In this document: piece after piece, positions 1-8,797 of the stretch
Layout: the number at the start of each line of letters is the position of its first letter
How positions within the stretch are numbered: the first letter of the stretch is position 1
Source of the DNA: Bacteroidales bacterium
GTDB taxonomy: Bacteria; Bacteroidota; Bacteroidia; Bacteroidales; UBA932
Direction of reading: 5' to 3'
Assembly (NCBI GenBank): GCA_030695025.1
Contig: JAUYTX010000048.1
Span: 1-36,704 of the forward strand
DNA: 36,704 nt
Program-made: the position numbers and the translations under genes
Notes under the pieces: model-generated
What the model was told of the DNA's origin: nothing
Seen by the model: the letters and a program-made list of their open reading frames with translations, nothing else
The model's database searches: none

Positions 1-18
1 TTTTTTATTAAAATTATA

Positions 19-26
19 TAAATTTG
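19..26 (+). promoter_or_regulatory. Bacteroidota-type -7 promoter element
   Basis: TAAATTTG matches the Bacteroidota housekeeping -7 consensus TAnnTTTG exactly. It would start a transcript near base 33, giving a leader of about 19 bases before the ATG at 52. A -33 element cannot be judged because the window begins just upstream. The call rests on motif match and position only. Confidence 0.45.
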
Positions 27-51
27 CATGAAATAAAGATTGCTTTTTCCT

Positions 52-1014
52 ATGTCAAAACAAAGAAGATATAAGTTTAACCCTGATACTCTGGCTTATG
101 AGATCCACAAGATACCAATAAAGGCCAGATTTTCAAAAGGATTTATTCTGTTTCTGCTTAGTATTGCCACTTCTGTCGGATATTATTACCTATATACTCA
201 ATATTTTTCCATGGAAACTCCAAAATTACTCTCTATTAAAAGGAGTAACGACGAGTTGGCCAACAGGCTTGAACTTATTAACAGGCGCTTTGAGAGTGCA
301 AACAGAACTTTGGTTACTCTCCAAATGAGAGACAACTATGTATACAGGCCGATTTTCGGAATGGAAGAGATTCCCCAGGATGTGAGAAATGCCGGCTTCG
401 GTGGTGTTGACCGTTACTCTCACCTTGAGAATTTTGAACGTTCGGGCATACTCAGCAAAACCGCATTTAACCTTGACCTACTCTATAAAAAGGCATATGT
501 GCAGTCCAGGTCATTTGATGATGTTTCACTTCTGGCAAAAAATGCTGACGAGATGACACTGTGTATTCCTGCGATACCACCTGTAAATATAGCATCTTCA
601 AAAATCAGATATTCAAGTAGCTTCGGGTACAGAAGAGATCCTTTCCACGGAGACTTCAGAATGCACACAGGTATTGACCTTTCCGGCCCTGTTGGAGAAC
701 CTATTTTCGCTACTGGCAATGGTAAGGTTATAGAGGTAGGTTATGACTTTTTCGGTTATGGCAACTTTGTGCTGATTGATCACGGCTACGGATATAAAAC
801 AAGATATGCTCACCTGAAAAATGCATCGGTCACTATAGGCAGAGTTGTAAGAAGAGGAGAGGAGCTGGGAATAATGGGTAATACCGGAAGATCAAAAGGC
901 CCTCACCTCCACTATGAGGTTATCTACAGGAATAAACCGGTAAATCCTCAAAACTACTATAATAGGGATATTAACCAGGAAGAGTTCTTCAATTTATTAA
1001 CTCCCAAGAGTTAG
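52..1014 (+). CDS. Membrane-anchored M23 family metallopeptidase (peptidoglycan hydrolase-like)
   Basis: A 320-residue protein with a short basic cytoplasmic start, one membrane segment (about residues 30-48), a coiled-coil-like stretch (about 60-90) and a C-terminal LytM/M23 domain. The zinc-binding pattern is intact: H205 and D209 in HTGID, then H285 and H287 in HLH, so it should be an active endopeptidase cutting peptide cross-links in the periplasmic cell wall. An in-frame TTG at 40 would add four residues, but the ATG at 52 is the more ordinary start and fits the promoter element at 19-26. Six bases separate it from a second protein of the same architecture. Family membership is clear; the specific role (cell division, elongation or cell shape) is not. 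Confidence 0.9.
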   Translation: MSKQRRYKFNPDTLAYEIHKIPIKARFSKGFILFLLSIATSVGYYYLYTQYFSMETPKLLSIKRSNDELANRLELINRRFESANRTLVTLQMRDNYVYRPIFGMEEIPQDVRNAGFGGVDRYSHLENFERSGILSKTAFNLDLLYKKAYVQSRSFDDVSLLAKNADEMTLCIPAIPPVNIASSKIRYSSSFGYRRDPFHGDFRMHTGIDLSGPVGEPIFATGNGKVIEVGYDFFGYGNFVLIDHGYGYKTRYAHLKNASVTIGRVVRRGEELGIMGNTGRSKGPHLHYEVIYRNKPVNPQNYYNRDINQEEFFNLLTPKS

Positions 1015-1020
1015 ACAGCT

Positions 1021-1971
1021 ATGAGCAAGTACAGATTTAACAGAGAGCAGCTGAGATTCGTAGAAGAGAAACTCGGCCTGAAGGGCAGACTGGAACTTGT
1101 AATCAAATATGTAATTGGAAGTCTGCTTCTGGCGGTGCTTTATTACATAATATTTGCCTCAATCATCAATACCGGTCAGGAAGAACGCCTCCTTAAAGAG
1201 AATCAGATGCTCAGCCTCGAATACAGAAGAGCACTGGAGAAAATGGATGTTTTGGATAGTGTTCTGGGTGACCTTAAACAGAGAGACAAGGAGATATATA
1301 TGAGCATATTCAAGTCATCTCCTCCGGAACTTCTTAATGAATACAACCCAAGACTCTATGCACAGCTTGACTCCTCCTCGGACATTGCACTTGTAAGTTT
1401 CGCTTCTGACAGAGTGAGGTATATGGAGTATCTGGCAGGAGAACTCAATAGGAAGTTCTCTGCAATATTTGACACTTTGAAAGTAAGAGATGACCTCAAC
1501 TCAATTCCATCTGTAATGCCAATAAAGGGAATGACGGTTTCTCAAACAGGAGCCAGCATTGGAGATAAAATACACCCCTTCTATAAAACAATGACCAGAC
1601 ATACTGGTATTGATCTGCTTGCCGGTCTTGGTACAGAGGTGGTGGCAACTGCCAGGGGAGTAGTAACCGAGGTCGCAAGGTCGGACAGAGGAAGGGGTAA
1701 TCAGATTACCATAAACCATGGAGGGGGATATCAGACCTATTATGCTCATTTGGGCGAAGTGCTTGTAAGAAACGGACAGACCGTTAACAGAGGTACGGTT
1801 ATTGCGAGAGTTGGAAGCAGCGGACTCTCATTTGCCCCACACCTGCATTATGAGGTGTTACTTAACGGTAAACCGATGGACCCTGTCAACTATTTCTTTT
1901 CTGAGTTAACTCCATCGACATACCGCGACATGATGATTATTGCGCTAAATAGTGGTCAGTCAATGGACTAG
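1021..1971 (+). CDS. Membrane-anchored M23 family metallopeptidase, second tandem copy
   Basis: A 316-residue protein with the same layout as its upstream neighbour: short cytoplasmic N-terminus, one membrane segment (about residues 30-50), a helical linker, then an M23 domain. Zinc ligands are present as H194 and D198 (HTGID) and H274 and H276 (HLH). The two proteins have diverged strongly outside the catalytic motifs, so they look like an old duplication or a functional pair rather than a recent repeat. The six-base gap suggests co-transcription. It probably trims peptidoglycan cross-links in the periplasm; the exact bond cleaved cannot be read from the sequence. Confidence 0.9.
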   Translation: MSKYRFNREQLRFVEEKLGLKGRLELVIKYVIGSLLLAVLYYIIFASIINTGQEERLLKENQMLSLEYRRALEKMDVLDSVLGDLKQRDKEIYMSIFKSSPPELLNEYNPRLYAQLDSSSDIALVSFASDRVRYMEYLAGELNRKFSAIFDTLKVRDDLNSIPSVMPIKGMTVSQTGASIGDKIHPFYKTMTRHTGIDLLAGLGTEVVATARGVVTEVARSDRGRGNQITINHGGGYQTYYAHLGEVLVRNGQTVNRGTVIARVGSSGLSFAPHLHYEVLLNGKPMDPVNYFFSELTPSTYRDMMIIALNSGQSMD

Positions 1972-2003
1972 CCGGAATTATAACCCTTTAAATTCTGAAC
2001 ATT

Positions 2004-2345
2004 ATGCCATACAAAGAGTTTAAGATCGAAAAGCTTTATTATACCATAGGCGAGGTAGCAGAGATTCTAAACGAAAATACCTCTCTGGTAAGATTTTGGG
2101 CACAGAAATTTCCGGAGTATATTAAACCGGCAAGAAATAAAAAGGGTAACAGGCTTTTTACGGCTGATGATCTCGCTAACTTCCGGTTAATATACTATCT
2201 GGTAAAAGAGAGAGGAATGACCCTTGACGGGGCATCTAAAAGGCTAAAGGACAACAAAAGCGGAGTGGACAGAAGAGTAGATGTTGTTGAAATACTCACG
2301 GGTATTAAAGATCGTCTGCTAGAGGTATCTGATTCTTTACAATAA
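2004..2345 (+). CDS. MerR-family transcriptional regulator
   Basis: A 113-residue protein with an N-terminal winged helix-turn-helix of MerR type: a YYTIGEVAEIL start, then the recognition helix region and the LVRFWAQKFP segment, followed by a short helical dimerisation tail. No C-terminal effector domain or metal-binding cysteines are present, so it is not a classical metal sensor. Small MerR-like proteins of this kind lie next to M23 peptidase genes in many Bacteroidota genomes (general recollection). Its stop codon overlaps the next start by one base (TAATG), indicating translational coupling with the Nif3-like gene. Target genes are unknown. Confidence 0.85.
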   Translation: MPYKEFKIEKLYYTIGEVAEILNENTSLVRFWAQKFPEYIKPARNKKGNRLFTADDLANFRLIYYLVKERGMTLDGASKRLKDNKSGVDRRVDVVEILTGIKDRLLEVSDSLQ

Positions 2346-3121
2346 TGAAAGCCGGTGAAATTATAAATATAATTGAAGAGTTTGCCCCTTGTCACTTTCA
2401 GGAGGAATGGGATAACTCAGGGCTGATGGTAGGAGATCCCGCAAGGGAGATAACCTCAGTGTTACTTGCCCTCGACTGCACACTTGATGTTGTTGATGAG
2501 GCACTTGATTCGGGAGTTGAGATGATAATAACTCACCATCCTCTCATATTTAAAGGAATTAAGAAAATTGGGACTAAGAGTTTGCAAGACAGGATGTTGA
2601 CTAAGATCATTAAAAATGATCTTGTTGTATATTCTGTACATACCAATATTGACAAGGTTCCTGATGGAGTTAGCGGGATAATGGCAGATAAGCTTGGCTT
2701 GGTAAACAGAGAGATACTCGGAAAAATTGAAGAAGAGGGAGTTGGGCTTGGTATTTTTGGAGAACTTAAGGAAGAGATGTCAGCAGATGACTTCGTAACT
2801 TTTGTAAAGGAGCGTTTTAGTCTCTCTTTGATCAAAACCTCCAAACCACTTAGCTGCCCTATAAAAAAAGTTGCACTGTGCGGAGGGAGCGGAGGGTCAC
2901 TTATTATTGATGCGTTTAATACCGGGGCACAGGTTTATATCTCGGGAGACCTCTCATATCACAGCTATTTTTGCGAAGATGGTTTTATGATAATTGATAT
3001 TGGCCACTACGAGAGCGAAATAGGTGTGCTGGATTTGCTGATGTCAGTTATTTTGAAAAAAATTCCTAACTTTGCCGTTCTCAGAAGTAAAAGAAGTAAA
3101 AATCCAATATATTATCGATAA
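2345..3121 (+). CDS. Nif3-like dinuclear metal centre protein (YbgI/YqfO family)
   Basis: A 258-residue protein of the Nif3/DUF34 family. Visible hallmarks are THHP (H64, H65), HTNID (D103) and a C-terminal DIGHYESE segment, which together supply the dinuclear metal ligands of the family. The length matches the short E. coli YbgI form; the inserted CutA-like domain found in many Bacillota and Bacteroidota homologues is absent. The family forms hexameric toroids. Its biochemical role is poorly settled, with GTP cyclohydrolase-like and metal-insertion activities proposed, so no reaction is assigned here. It overlaps the MerR gene by one base and is followed after six bases by the zinc-ribbon gene, an arrangement common in this phylum. 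Confidence 0.88.
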   Translation: MKAGEIINIIEEFAPCHFQEEWDNSGLMVGDPAREITSVLLALDCTLDVVDEALDSGVEMIITHHPLIFKGIKKIGTKSLQDRMLTKIIKNDLVVYSVHTNIDKVPDGVSGIMADKLGLVNREILGKIEEEGVGLGIFGELKEEMSADDFVTFVKERFSLSLIKTSKPLSCPIKKVALCGGSGGSLIIDAFNTGAQVYISGDLSYHSYFCEDGFMIIDIGHYESEIGVLDLLMSVILKKIPNFAVLRSKRSKNPIYYR

Positions 3122-3127
3122 TTGATT

Positions 3128-3943
3128 ATGTCAGCAGCCAAAACAAAAGTACCTATTGAGACCCCGTTGGACGGCGGTACATTTATATCATTGCAGAAGA
3201 GCTCCGTTGAAGGTGACCTTACGATGGAGTCGAAACTGAATCTGTTATACAAATTACAGCTGGCAGATTCTAAAATTGACCAGATTCACCTTTTAAGAGG
3301 AGAGCTTCCACTTGAAGTTCAGGATCTTGAAGATGAGATATTAGGAATGAAAACTCGTGTTGAAAATTTTCAACTTGAGATTAAAGATATCGAAAAGTCA
3401 ATTTTGCAAAAGAAGCTGGATCTTGAAAACTCAAAATCTTTGATTGAAAAGTACACCTCTCAGCAAAATAATGTTAAAAATAACAGAGAATATGACTCAT
3501 TATCCAAGGAGATAGAGTTTCAAGGACTAGAGGTGCAGTTATCGGAGAAAAGAATTAAGGAGAACAACATAATTCTTGCAGAGAAAAAAGTTGTTCTTGT
3601 TGAAACGATTAAAGCTCTTGATGAGAGAGCACTTGATCTTGAAAACAAGAAAAGAGAATTAGACGCAATAGTTGCCGAGACAGCAAAAGAGGAGGATGAA
3701 CTCATTAAGTTTTCTGAAGATATTCAGGCACAGATTGATGCCCGCCTTCTAGCAGCTTACAAGAAAGTAAGAACAAACGCCAGAAATGGCCTTGCCGTTG
3801 TAACTGTAAGACGTGATGCATGCTCGGGTTGCTTTAATAAAATTCCACCTCAGAGACAGATGGACATAGCCTCAAGCAAAAAAATTATTGTTTGCGAATA
3901 CTGCGGCCGCATCCTGGTAAGTGCAGATTTCGAAGGCGAATAA
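3128..3943 (+). CDS. C4-type zinc-ribbon coiled-coil protein (zf-RING_7 family)
   Basis: A 271-residue protein made of a long charged coiled coil (about residues 35-200) and a C-terminal treble-clef-like zinc ribbon with two CxxC pairs (CSGC and CEYC). This is the zf-RING_7/CdsZ-type architecture, thought to bind nucleic acid or act as a scaffold; the function is not established. The ATG at 3128 is chosen over the TTG at 3122. A further in-frame ATG at 3224, just before the conserved coiled coil, is a credible alternative because the first 30 residues look disordered. The stop is immediately followed by the aminotransferase ATG, so the genes are probably one transcript with nif3. Confidence 0.82.
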   Translation: MSAAKTKVPIETPLDGGTFISLQKSSVEGDLTMESKLNLLYKLQLADSKIDQIHLLRGELPLEVQDLEDEILGMKTRVENFQLEIKDIEKSILQKKLDLENSKSLIEKYTSQQNNVKNNREYDSLSKEIEFQGLEVQLSEKRIKENNIILAEKKVVLVETIKALDERALDLENKKRELDAIVAETAKEEDELIKFSEDIQAQIDARLLAAYKKVRTNARNGLAVVTVRRDACSGCFNKIPPQRQMDIASSKKIIVCEYCGRILVSADFEGE

Positions 3944-5143
3944 ATGAGCAGTGTCCCCTATACTGTAAGGGAGCTGTTTTTCAAGCATATAGCACAAACC
4001 TCCTCCTCACCTTTAGGTATTGAAATCGAAAGGGCTGAGGGGGTTTTTCTTTACACGCCGGATAATCGTAAAATACTGGATTTAGTTTCAGGAGTATCTG
4101 TCTCTAACACAGGTCACGGCAATAAAGAGATAATCGAAAGTGTGAAAGCGCAAATCGATAAGCATATGCACCTGATGGTTTATGGTGAAATAATTCAGAG
4201 CCCTCAGTCTCAACATGCTCGTCTGCTTACGGAGCAATTACCCTCTTCACTTGATTGTGTCTATTATGTTAATTCGGGCAGCGAAGCTAACGAAGCCGCC
4301 CTTAAACTTGCAAAAAGACATACAGGAAGGAGAGAGATGATCTCTTTTTATAATTCATATCACGGAAGCACTCACGGTGCTTTAAGTGTTATGGGAAACG
4401 AAGAGTTTAAAAACTCTTTCAGACCTCTGTTGCCCAATGTGAAACATATTTGTTTTAACGATTTTGCAGACTTAGAGCAGATTACGGCGAAAACTGCTTG
4501 CGTAATAGCCGAGCCGGTTATGGCTGAGGGAGGAGTAATCCTGCCTCAAAAAGGTTATCTTCAGGCGTTAAGGGAGAGATGCACCCAAACAGGAACCTTG
4601 CTGATTTTTGATGAAATTCAAACAGGGTTTGGCAGAACAGGAAAATTATTTGCGTTTCAAAAATACGGAGTCATACCGGATATACTTACTCTTGCCAAGG
4701 CACTGGGAGGAGGTATGCCTCTGGGTGCATTAGTGGCATCACAGTCGCTCATGAAAGACTGGCAATCAAATCCTGTGCTGGGACATATTACCACATTCGG
4801 GGGTCACCCTGTATCATGCGCTGCTGCACTTGCCTCTCTTAAATTGCTTTTAAAAGAGAGTTGGATTGATGAGGTTAATGAAAAGAGTGCTATATTTGTG
4901 GAAGCGCTAAAGGATCATCCGAAGGTAAAAGAGATAAGAGCCGCTGGCCTGCTGATAGCCGTAGATCTTGTAAATGAAGAATATGCCAAAAGAGTTCTTC
5001 CTCTTTTGATAGAAGAAGATATTCTAAGTGACTGGTTTCTCTTTTGCCCTACTGCCTTCAGGATTGCACCTCCTCTGATAATTGACAGAGATCAGTGCGA
5101 AATGGCTACGCAAAAGGTAAAAAAAGCGCTGGACAGATTATAA
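3944..5143 (+). CDS. Class III PLP-dependent aminotransferase (acetylornithine/4-aminobutyrate type)
   Basis: A 399-residue fold-type I aminotransferase. The PLP-binding lysine is K252 in LAKALGGGMPLG, preceded by the FDEIQTGFGRTG segment whose aspartate contacts the pyridine nitrogen, and by NSGSEANEAALKLA near the N-terminus. Members act on omega-amino groups (acetylornithine, ornithine, 4-aminobutyrate and relatives) with 2-oxoglutarate. No arginine-biosynthesis gene lies nearby, so substrate specificity cannot be assigned. The gene starts directly at the stop of the zinc-ribbon gene with no spacer and is followed by dnaB, a neighbourhood without obvious metabolic logic. Confidence 0.85.
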   Translation: MSSVPYTVRELFFKHIAQTSSSPLGIEIERAEGVFLYTPDNRKILDLVSGVSVSNTGHGNKEIIESVKAQIDKHMHLMVYGEIIQSPQSQHARLLTEQLPSSLDCVYYVNSGSEANEAALKLAKRHTGRREMISFYNSYHGSTHGALSVMGNEEFKNSFRPLLPNVKHICFNDFADLEQITAKTACVIAEPVMAEGGVILPQKGYLQALRERCTQTGTLLIFDEIQTGFGRTGKLFAFQKYGVIPDILTLAKALGGGMPLGALVASQSLMKDWQSNPVLGHITTFGGHPVSCAAALASLKLLLKESWIDEVNEKSAIFVEALKDHPKVKEIRAAGLLIAVDLVNEEYAKRVLPLLIEEDILSDWFLFCPTAFRIAPPLIIDRDQCEMATQKVKKALDRL

Positions 5144-5158
5144 TTGGTGTAAAGCTGT

Positions 5159-6658
5159 ATGGCAAGAAAAATTGGACGAGGCAAAGCCTCAGGTGATGCA
5201 AATCTGGATGTATTGGGTCTTGAAATGGGTAAGAGGCCACCTCAGGCAGTTGACATTGAGGAGGCGGTTCTGGGTGCGCTCATGCTCGAACCTACTGCCA
5301 TTACAGATGTTCTTGACATAATCAGCCCGGACTGTTTCTATAAAGAGACCAATAGAAAAATCTTTACGGCAATTTCTGCACTGGCAGCAAAGCATGCACC
5401 GGTAGACATTTTTACCGTTTCAGACGAACTTAAGAATTCCGGAGACCTTGAATCTGTAGGTGGAGCATCCTATCTCAGCCAGCTGAGCATGAAAATAGGT
5501 GCTGCAGCACACATAGATTACCACGCTAAAATACTCCTCCAGAAATATATCCAAAGAGAGCTAATCTCAATCTCTTACGGTGTACAAAAAGATGCATTTG
5601 ATGATGCAGTCTCGGTTGATGATTTGCTTGACACCACCCAGCAAAAGATTTTTACACTTGCAGACAGAAACATGCGCAAAGATGCGCAGGTTGTTCAGTA
5701 TGTAATTAACCAGGCGATTGACGACCTTCAAAAGAATCAACTTCGCACAGACGGGCTAAGTGGTGTCCCTTCCGGATACACATCTGTTGACAGGGTTACT
5801 CTGGGATGGCAGCCGTCGGATCTTATTATCATAGCAGCACGTCCATCGATGGGTAAAACGGCATTTGTTCTTACAATGGCGAGGAATATGGCTGTTGATC
5901 ACAAGGTGCCTGTTGCGTTTTTCTCACTGGAGATGTCATCTGTTCAGCTTGTGAAGAGGCTTATGATAAGCGAAACCGGTCTTGACGGTGATAAGATAAA
6001 AGGTGGTTCAAAGTTGAAAGATTATGAATGGGAGCAGCTCCACTCAAGGCTTAAGCAGTTGGTAAAGGCTCCGCTGTATATTGACGACACTCCGTCTCTC
6101 TCTATAAATGAACTTAGGTCAAAAGCCAGAAAACTTGTTCTTATTCACGGAGTTAAGCTAATTGTTATTGACTACTTGCAGCTTATGACAGGTCCACCGG
6201 AGTTAAGAGGAATGAGAGAGCAGGAGGTTTCGGCAATTTCCAGGTCATTAAAGGCAATTGCAAAAGAGCTGGAAGTCCCTGTTATCGCGCTTTCACAGTT
6301 GAGTCGTGCCGTGGAGACACGCGGAGGAACAAAAAGACCTCAATTAAGTGACTTGAGAGAGTCGGGAGCAATTGAGCAGGATGCCGATATTGTTGTGTTT
6401 ATCCACAGGCAGGATTACTATAACCTGGGTGATGATAATCCGGCACTTAAGGGAGTATCCGACATCATAATTGCAAAACACAGAAACGGATTGGTATGTG
6501 ATGTTCAGCTGAGATTCAGAAGTTCAGAAGTTAAGTTTACGGACATGACGGACACCTCTCTTTCCAAAGATCCATTCTCAGGAGGGTTTGAAACATATCC
6601 ATCGAGAATGAATCAGCAGGAGTTTATGTCAAATTCAGATTTTGAGAAAGAGTTTTGA
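5159..6658 (+). CDS. dnaB: Replicative DNA helicase DnaB
   Basis: A 499-residue protein with the two DnaB domains: an N-terminal primase-interacting helical domain beginning at PPQAVDIEEAVLGALM, and a RecA-like C-terminal ATPase with Walker A ARPSMGKT (K233), the EMSSVQLVKRL segment, Walker B LIVIDYLQLM, and the LSQLSRAVETR and SDLRESGAIEQDAD motifs. It unwinds DNA as a hexameric ring at the replication fork. No intein or insertion is seen and the length is normal. Its stop codon shares one base with the next start (TGATG), so it is probably translated in an operon with the DUF3108 gene. Confidence 0.97.
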   Translation: MARKIGRGKASGDANLDVLGLEMGKRPPQAVDIEEAVLGALMLEPTAITDVLDIISPDCFYKETNRKIFTAISALAAKHAPVDIFTVSDELKNSGDLESVGGASYLSQLSMKIGAAAHIDYHAKILLQKYIQRELISISYGVQKDAFDDAVSVDDLLDTTQQKIFTLADRNMRKDAQVVQYVINQAIDDLQKNQLRTDGLSGVPSGYTSVDRVTLGWQPSDLIIIAARPSMGKTAFVLTMARNMAVDHKVPVAFFSLEMSSVQLVKRLMISETGLDGDKIKGGSKLKDYEWEQLHSRLKQLVKAPLYIDDTPSLSINELRSKARKLVLIHGVKLIVIDYLQLMTGPPELRGMREQEVSAISRSLKAIAKELEVPVIALSQLSRAVETRGGTKRPQLSDLRESGAIEQDADIVVFIHRQDYYNLGDDNPALKGVSDIIIAKHRNGLVCDVQLRFRSSEVKFTDMTDTSLSKDPFSGGFETYPSRMNQQEFMSNSDFEKEF

Positions 6659-7494
6659 TGAAAATTAAGATACTGTTATTAATATCATTACTTTCAGTTT
6701 CCCTCTTTTCGACGGTAAAAGTAAAACCCTGCACCCCCGTTAAAAATATTCCCGAGCATTTAAGAGCTTACGATCATGGTGAGAATCTAGTATATGTAAT
6801 TAACTACAGGTGGGGAGTTATTAATACAGACGTTGGAGAGGCCGCTGTTAACCTTGAAAAAAAGAAACATCCCAATGGAGAGGAGTATTTTCATTCTGTT
6901 ATCACCGGGATAACATATAGATTTTACGATGTTTTCTTTAAAGTAAGAGATCTGTTTGAATCAAAATTCAGCACAAAAAACGGCAGGCCATTTTATTTTC
7001 ACAGAGATATTCATGAAGGTAAGTACACGATGAAGAACACCTTCTATTTTCAACCCGACTATACCATTAAGGCAAAGGTCGAAAGAAAATCCGACCCTGT
7101 TATTGATACGGTACTGGTAGGCAGAGAGTGTACCTTTGATCTTGTGTCGCTCTTCTATTTTTCCAGAAACATTGATTTTTCCAACATACCTGCCGGCATT
7201 GAACAACCGATCTCTTTTGCAATTGATAACGAGGTATTCGAACTCTATTATCGTCTGATTGGCCCTGAGATAAAAAGAATTCCCGGACTCGGTCAATTCA
7301 GAACGCTCAAATTCGCAGCCAGAGTTGTTGCCGGTGAAGTCTTTTCCGGCAAAGAGGAGCTGATAATCTGGGTGACAGATGACAGAAACAGAGTGCCTTT
7401 GATGTTTGAAACACCAATAAAAATGGGACGGGTAATAGGCAGGCTCAGTAGTTTTAAAAATCTTAAACACCCGCTGATTAGCAAAATATCATGA
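6658..7494 (+). CDS. DUF3108 domain protein, exported
   Basis: A 278-residue protein with an N-terminal signal peptide (KIKILLLISLLSVSLFS) and the body of a DUF3108 protein: GENLVYVINYRWGVINTDVG near the start, mixed beta-strand pattern and a FSGKEELIIWVTDD segment near the end. Family proteins are predicted to be periplasmic or outer-membrane associated beta-rich proteins of unknown function. The ATG at 6658 overlaps the dnaB stop by one base and is preferred to the TTG at 6655. Its own stop overlaps the rseC start by four bases (ATGA). Confidence 0.82.
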   Translation: MKIKILLLISLLSVSLFSTVKVKPCTPVKNIPEHLRAYDHGENLVYVINYRWGVINTDVGEAAVNLEKKKHPNGEEYFHSVITGITYRFYDVFFKVRDLFESKFSTKNGRPFYFHRDIHEGKYTMKNTFYFQPDYTIKAKVERKSDPVIDTVLVGRECTFDLVSLFYFSRNIDFSNIPAGIEQPISFAIDNEVFELYYRLIGPEIKRIPGLGQFRTLKFAARVVAGEVFSGKEELIIWVTDDRNRVPLMFETPIKMGRVIGRLSSFKNLKHPLISKIS

Positions 7495-7919
7495 CATACA
7501 AACCAGATTATATAGATCACGAAGGAGTTGTATTATCAATCGACAATGAATTTATTGCGGTTGAAATATTAAACAAGTCAGCATGTGCTTCCTGCCATGC
7601 AAAATCGGCTTGCTCACTTGGAGATGTAAAAACAAAAATCATCGAAGTAGAAAATAATTTCAAAGACATTTATGAAACAGGAGAGAGGGTAAATGTTAAA
7701 TTAAAGAAGACTCTGGGATACAGGGCACTCTGGATTTCTTATGTAGTACCTCTTTTAATCCTCCTTGTTTTATTAGTATCTTTGACCTCCGCCGGTGCTT
7801 CGGAACCCGTTACAGGGCTTGCGATTATAGGTGGAATCTCTCTTTATTATTTCATAATATGGCTGTTAAAAGACAGGCTAAAGAGGGAGTTTATATTTAT
7901 GATAGAAAAACTTAAATAA
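7491..7919 (+). CDS. rseC: RseC family protein, Rnf/Rsx-associated
   Basis: A 142-residue membrane protein with an N-terminal soluble domain carrying the family motif CxxCxxxxxC (C32, C35, C41) followed by two membrane segments (about 73-95 and 103-122). In E. coli RseC works with the Rsx (Rnf) complex to reduce the SoxR iron-sulfur cluster. Here it directly precedes rnfB, so a part in Rnf assembly, covalent flavin handling or electron transfer is likely, but no SoxR is visible. It starts with a four-base overlap with the upstream gene and ends four bases before rnfB. Confidence 0.88.
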   Translation: MTYKPDYIDHEGVVLSIDNEFIAVEILNKSACASCHAKSACSLGDVKTKIIEVENNFKDIYETGERVNVKLKKTLGYRALWISYVVPLLILLVLLVSLTSAGASEPVTGLAIIGGISLYYFIIWLLKDRLKREFIFMIEKLK

Positions 7920-7922
7920 TTG

Positions 7923-8783
7923 ATGACTACTACAATTCTTTTTACAGTTGTCAGCCTGAGTGTTCTGGGCCTTCTTCTGGCTCTGATTCTCTATTTGGTT
8001 GCTCAAAAATTTAAAGTAGAGGAGGATCCTCGTATAGATGATGTAGAGGCAATACTGCCGGGAGCAAACTGTGGCGGCTGCGGATACGCAGGGTGCCGTG
8101 CCTTTGCCGAAGGGTGTGTTAAGGCAGATAATCTTGATTCGCTTTACTGCCCGGTAGGGGGGAACGACACTATGAAAAGTGTTGCTTCTTACCTTGGGAT
8201 GGAGGTTGCCGAAAAGGCACCACAAGTTGCGGTTGTAAGGTGCAACGGGAACTGTGATTCAAGACCAAAAACAAATCACTATGACGGGTACTCGTCATGT
8301 GCAGTTATGGCATCACTTTATGCCGGAGATACTGCCTGCAGCTTTGGTTGTCTTGGGCAGGGAGATTGCGTTGTGGTTTGCAACTTTGATGCAATTAAAA
8401 TGGACCCGCGCACCGGTTTGCCCGAGGTAGATCAGGACAAATGTACAGCTTGCGGAGCATGTGTTAAAGCCTGTCCAAAATTTATCATTGAGCTTAGAAA
8501 TAAAGGTCCAAAAAACAGAAGAATCTTTGTTTCTTGTATAAACAAAGATAAAGGTGGTGTGGCAAGGAAGGCTTGTGCCGTAGCCTGCATAGGATGCTTC
8601 AAATGTCAGAAAGTTTGCCCTTTTGATGCGATCACAATGTCAAATAATCTTGCATATATAGATTATAATAAGTGCAAACTTTGCAGAAAATGTGTCACAG
8701 AGTGTCCGACGCACGCAATCTGGGAGGTTAACTTCCCTGTAAGAGTACCAAAGAAAGAGGAAGAACCGGTTGTAGAACAGTAA
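7923..8783 (+). CDS. rnfB: Rnf complex subunit B, polyferredoxin
   Basis: A 286-residue protein with one N-terminal membrane helix (about residues 5-27), a 4Fe-4S domain of the RnfB type (CGGCGYAGC followed by a cysteine nine residues on), and a cysteine-rich C-terminal half with ferredoxin-like sets CTACGACVKACP, CIGCFKCQKVCP and CKLCRKCVTECP plus an additional cysteine-rich segment (CSFGC...GDCVVVC). RnfB is the entry point for electrons from reduced ferredoxin. The ATG at 7923 is taken over the TTG at 7920. It is first in a BCDGEA gene order, as in other Bacteroidota and unlike the CDGEAB order of many Clostridia. Confidence 0.95.
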   Translation: MTTTILFTVVSLSVLGLLLALILYLVAQKFKVEEDPRIDDVEAILPGANCGGCGYAGCRAFAEGCVKADNLDSLYCPVGGNDTMKSVASYLGMEVAEKAPQVAVVRCNGNCDSRPKTNHYDGYSSCAVMASLYAGDTACSFGCLGQGDCVVVCNFDAIKMDPRTGLPEVDQDKCTACGACVKACPKFIIELRNKGPKNRRIFVSCINKDKGGVARKACAVACIGCFKCQKVCPFDAITMSNNLAYIDYNKCKLCRKCVTECPTHAIWEVNFPVRVPKKEEEPVVEQ

Positions 8784-8797
8784 ATTATTAATCTGAT

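Noticed and set aside
6961-7470. 169-codon open frame on - strand
   Set aside because: Lies inside the DUF3108 gene with no independent coding signs.
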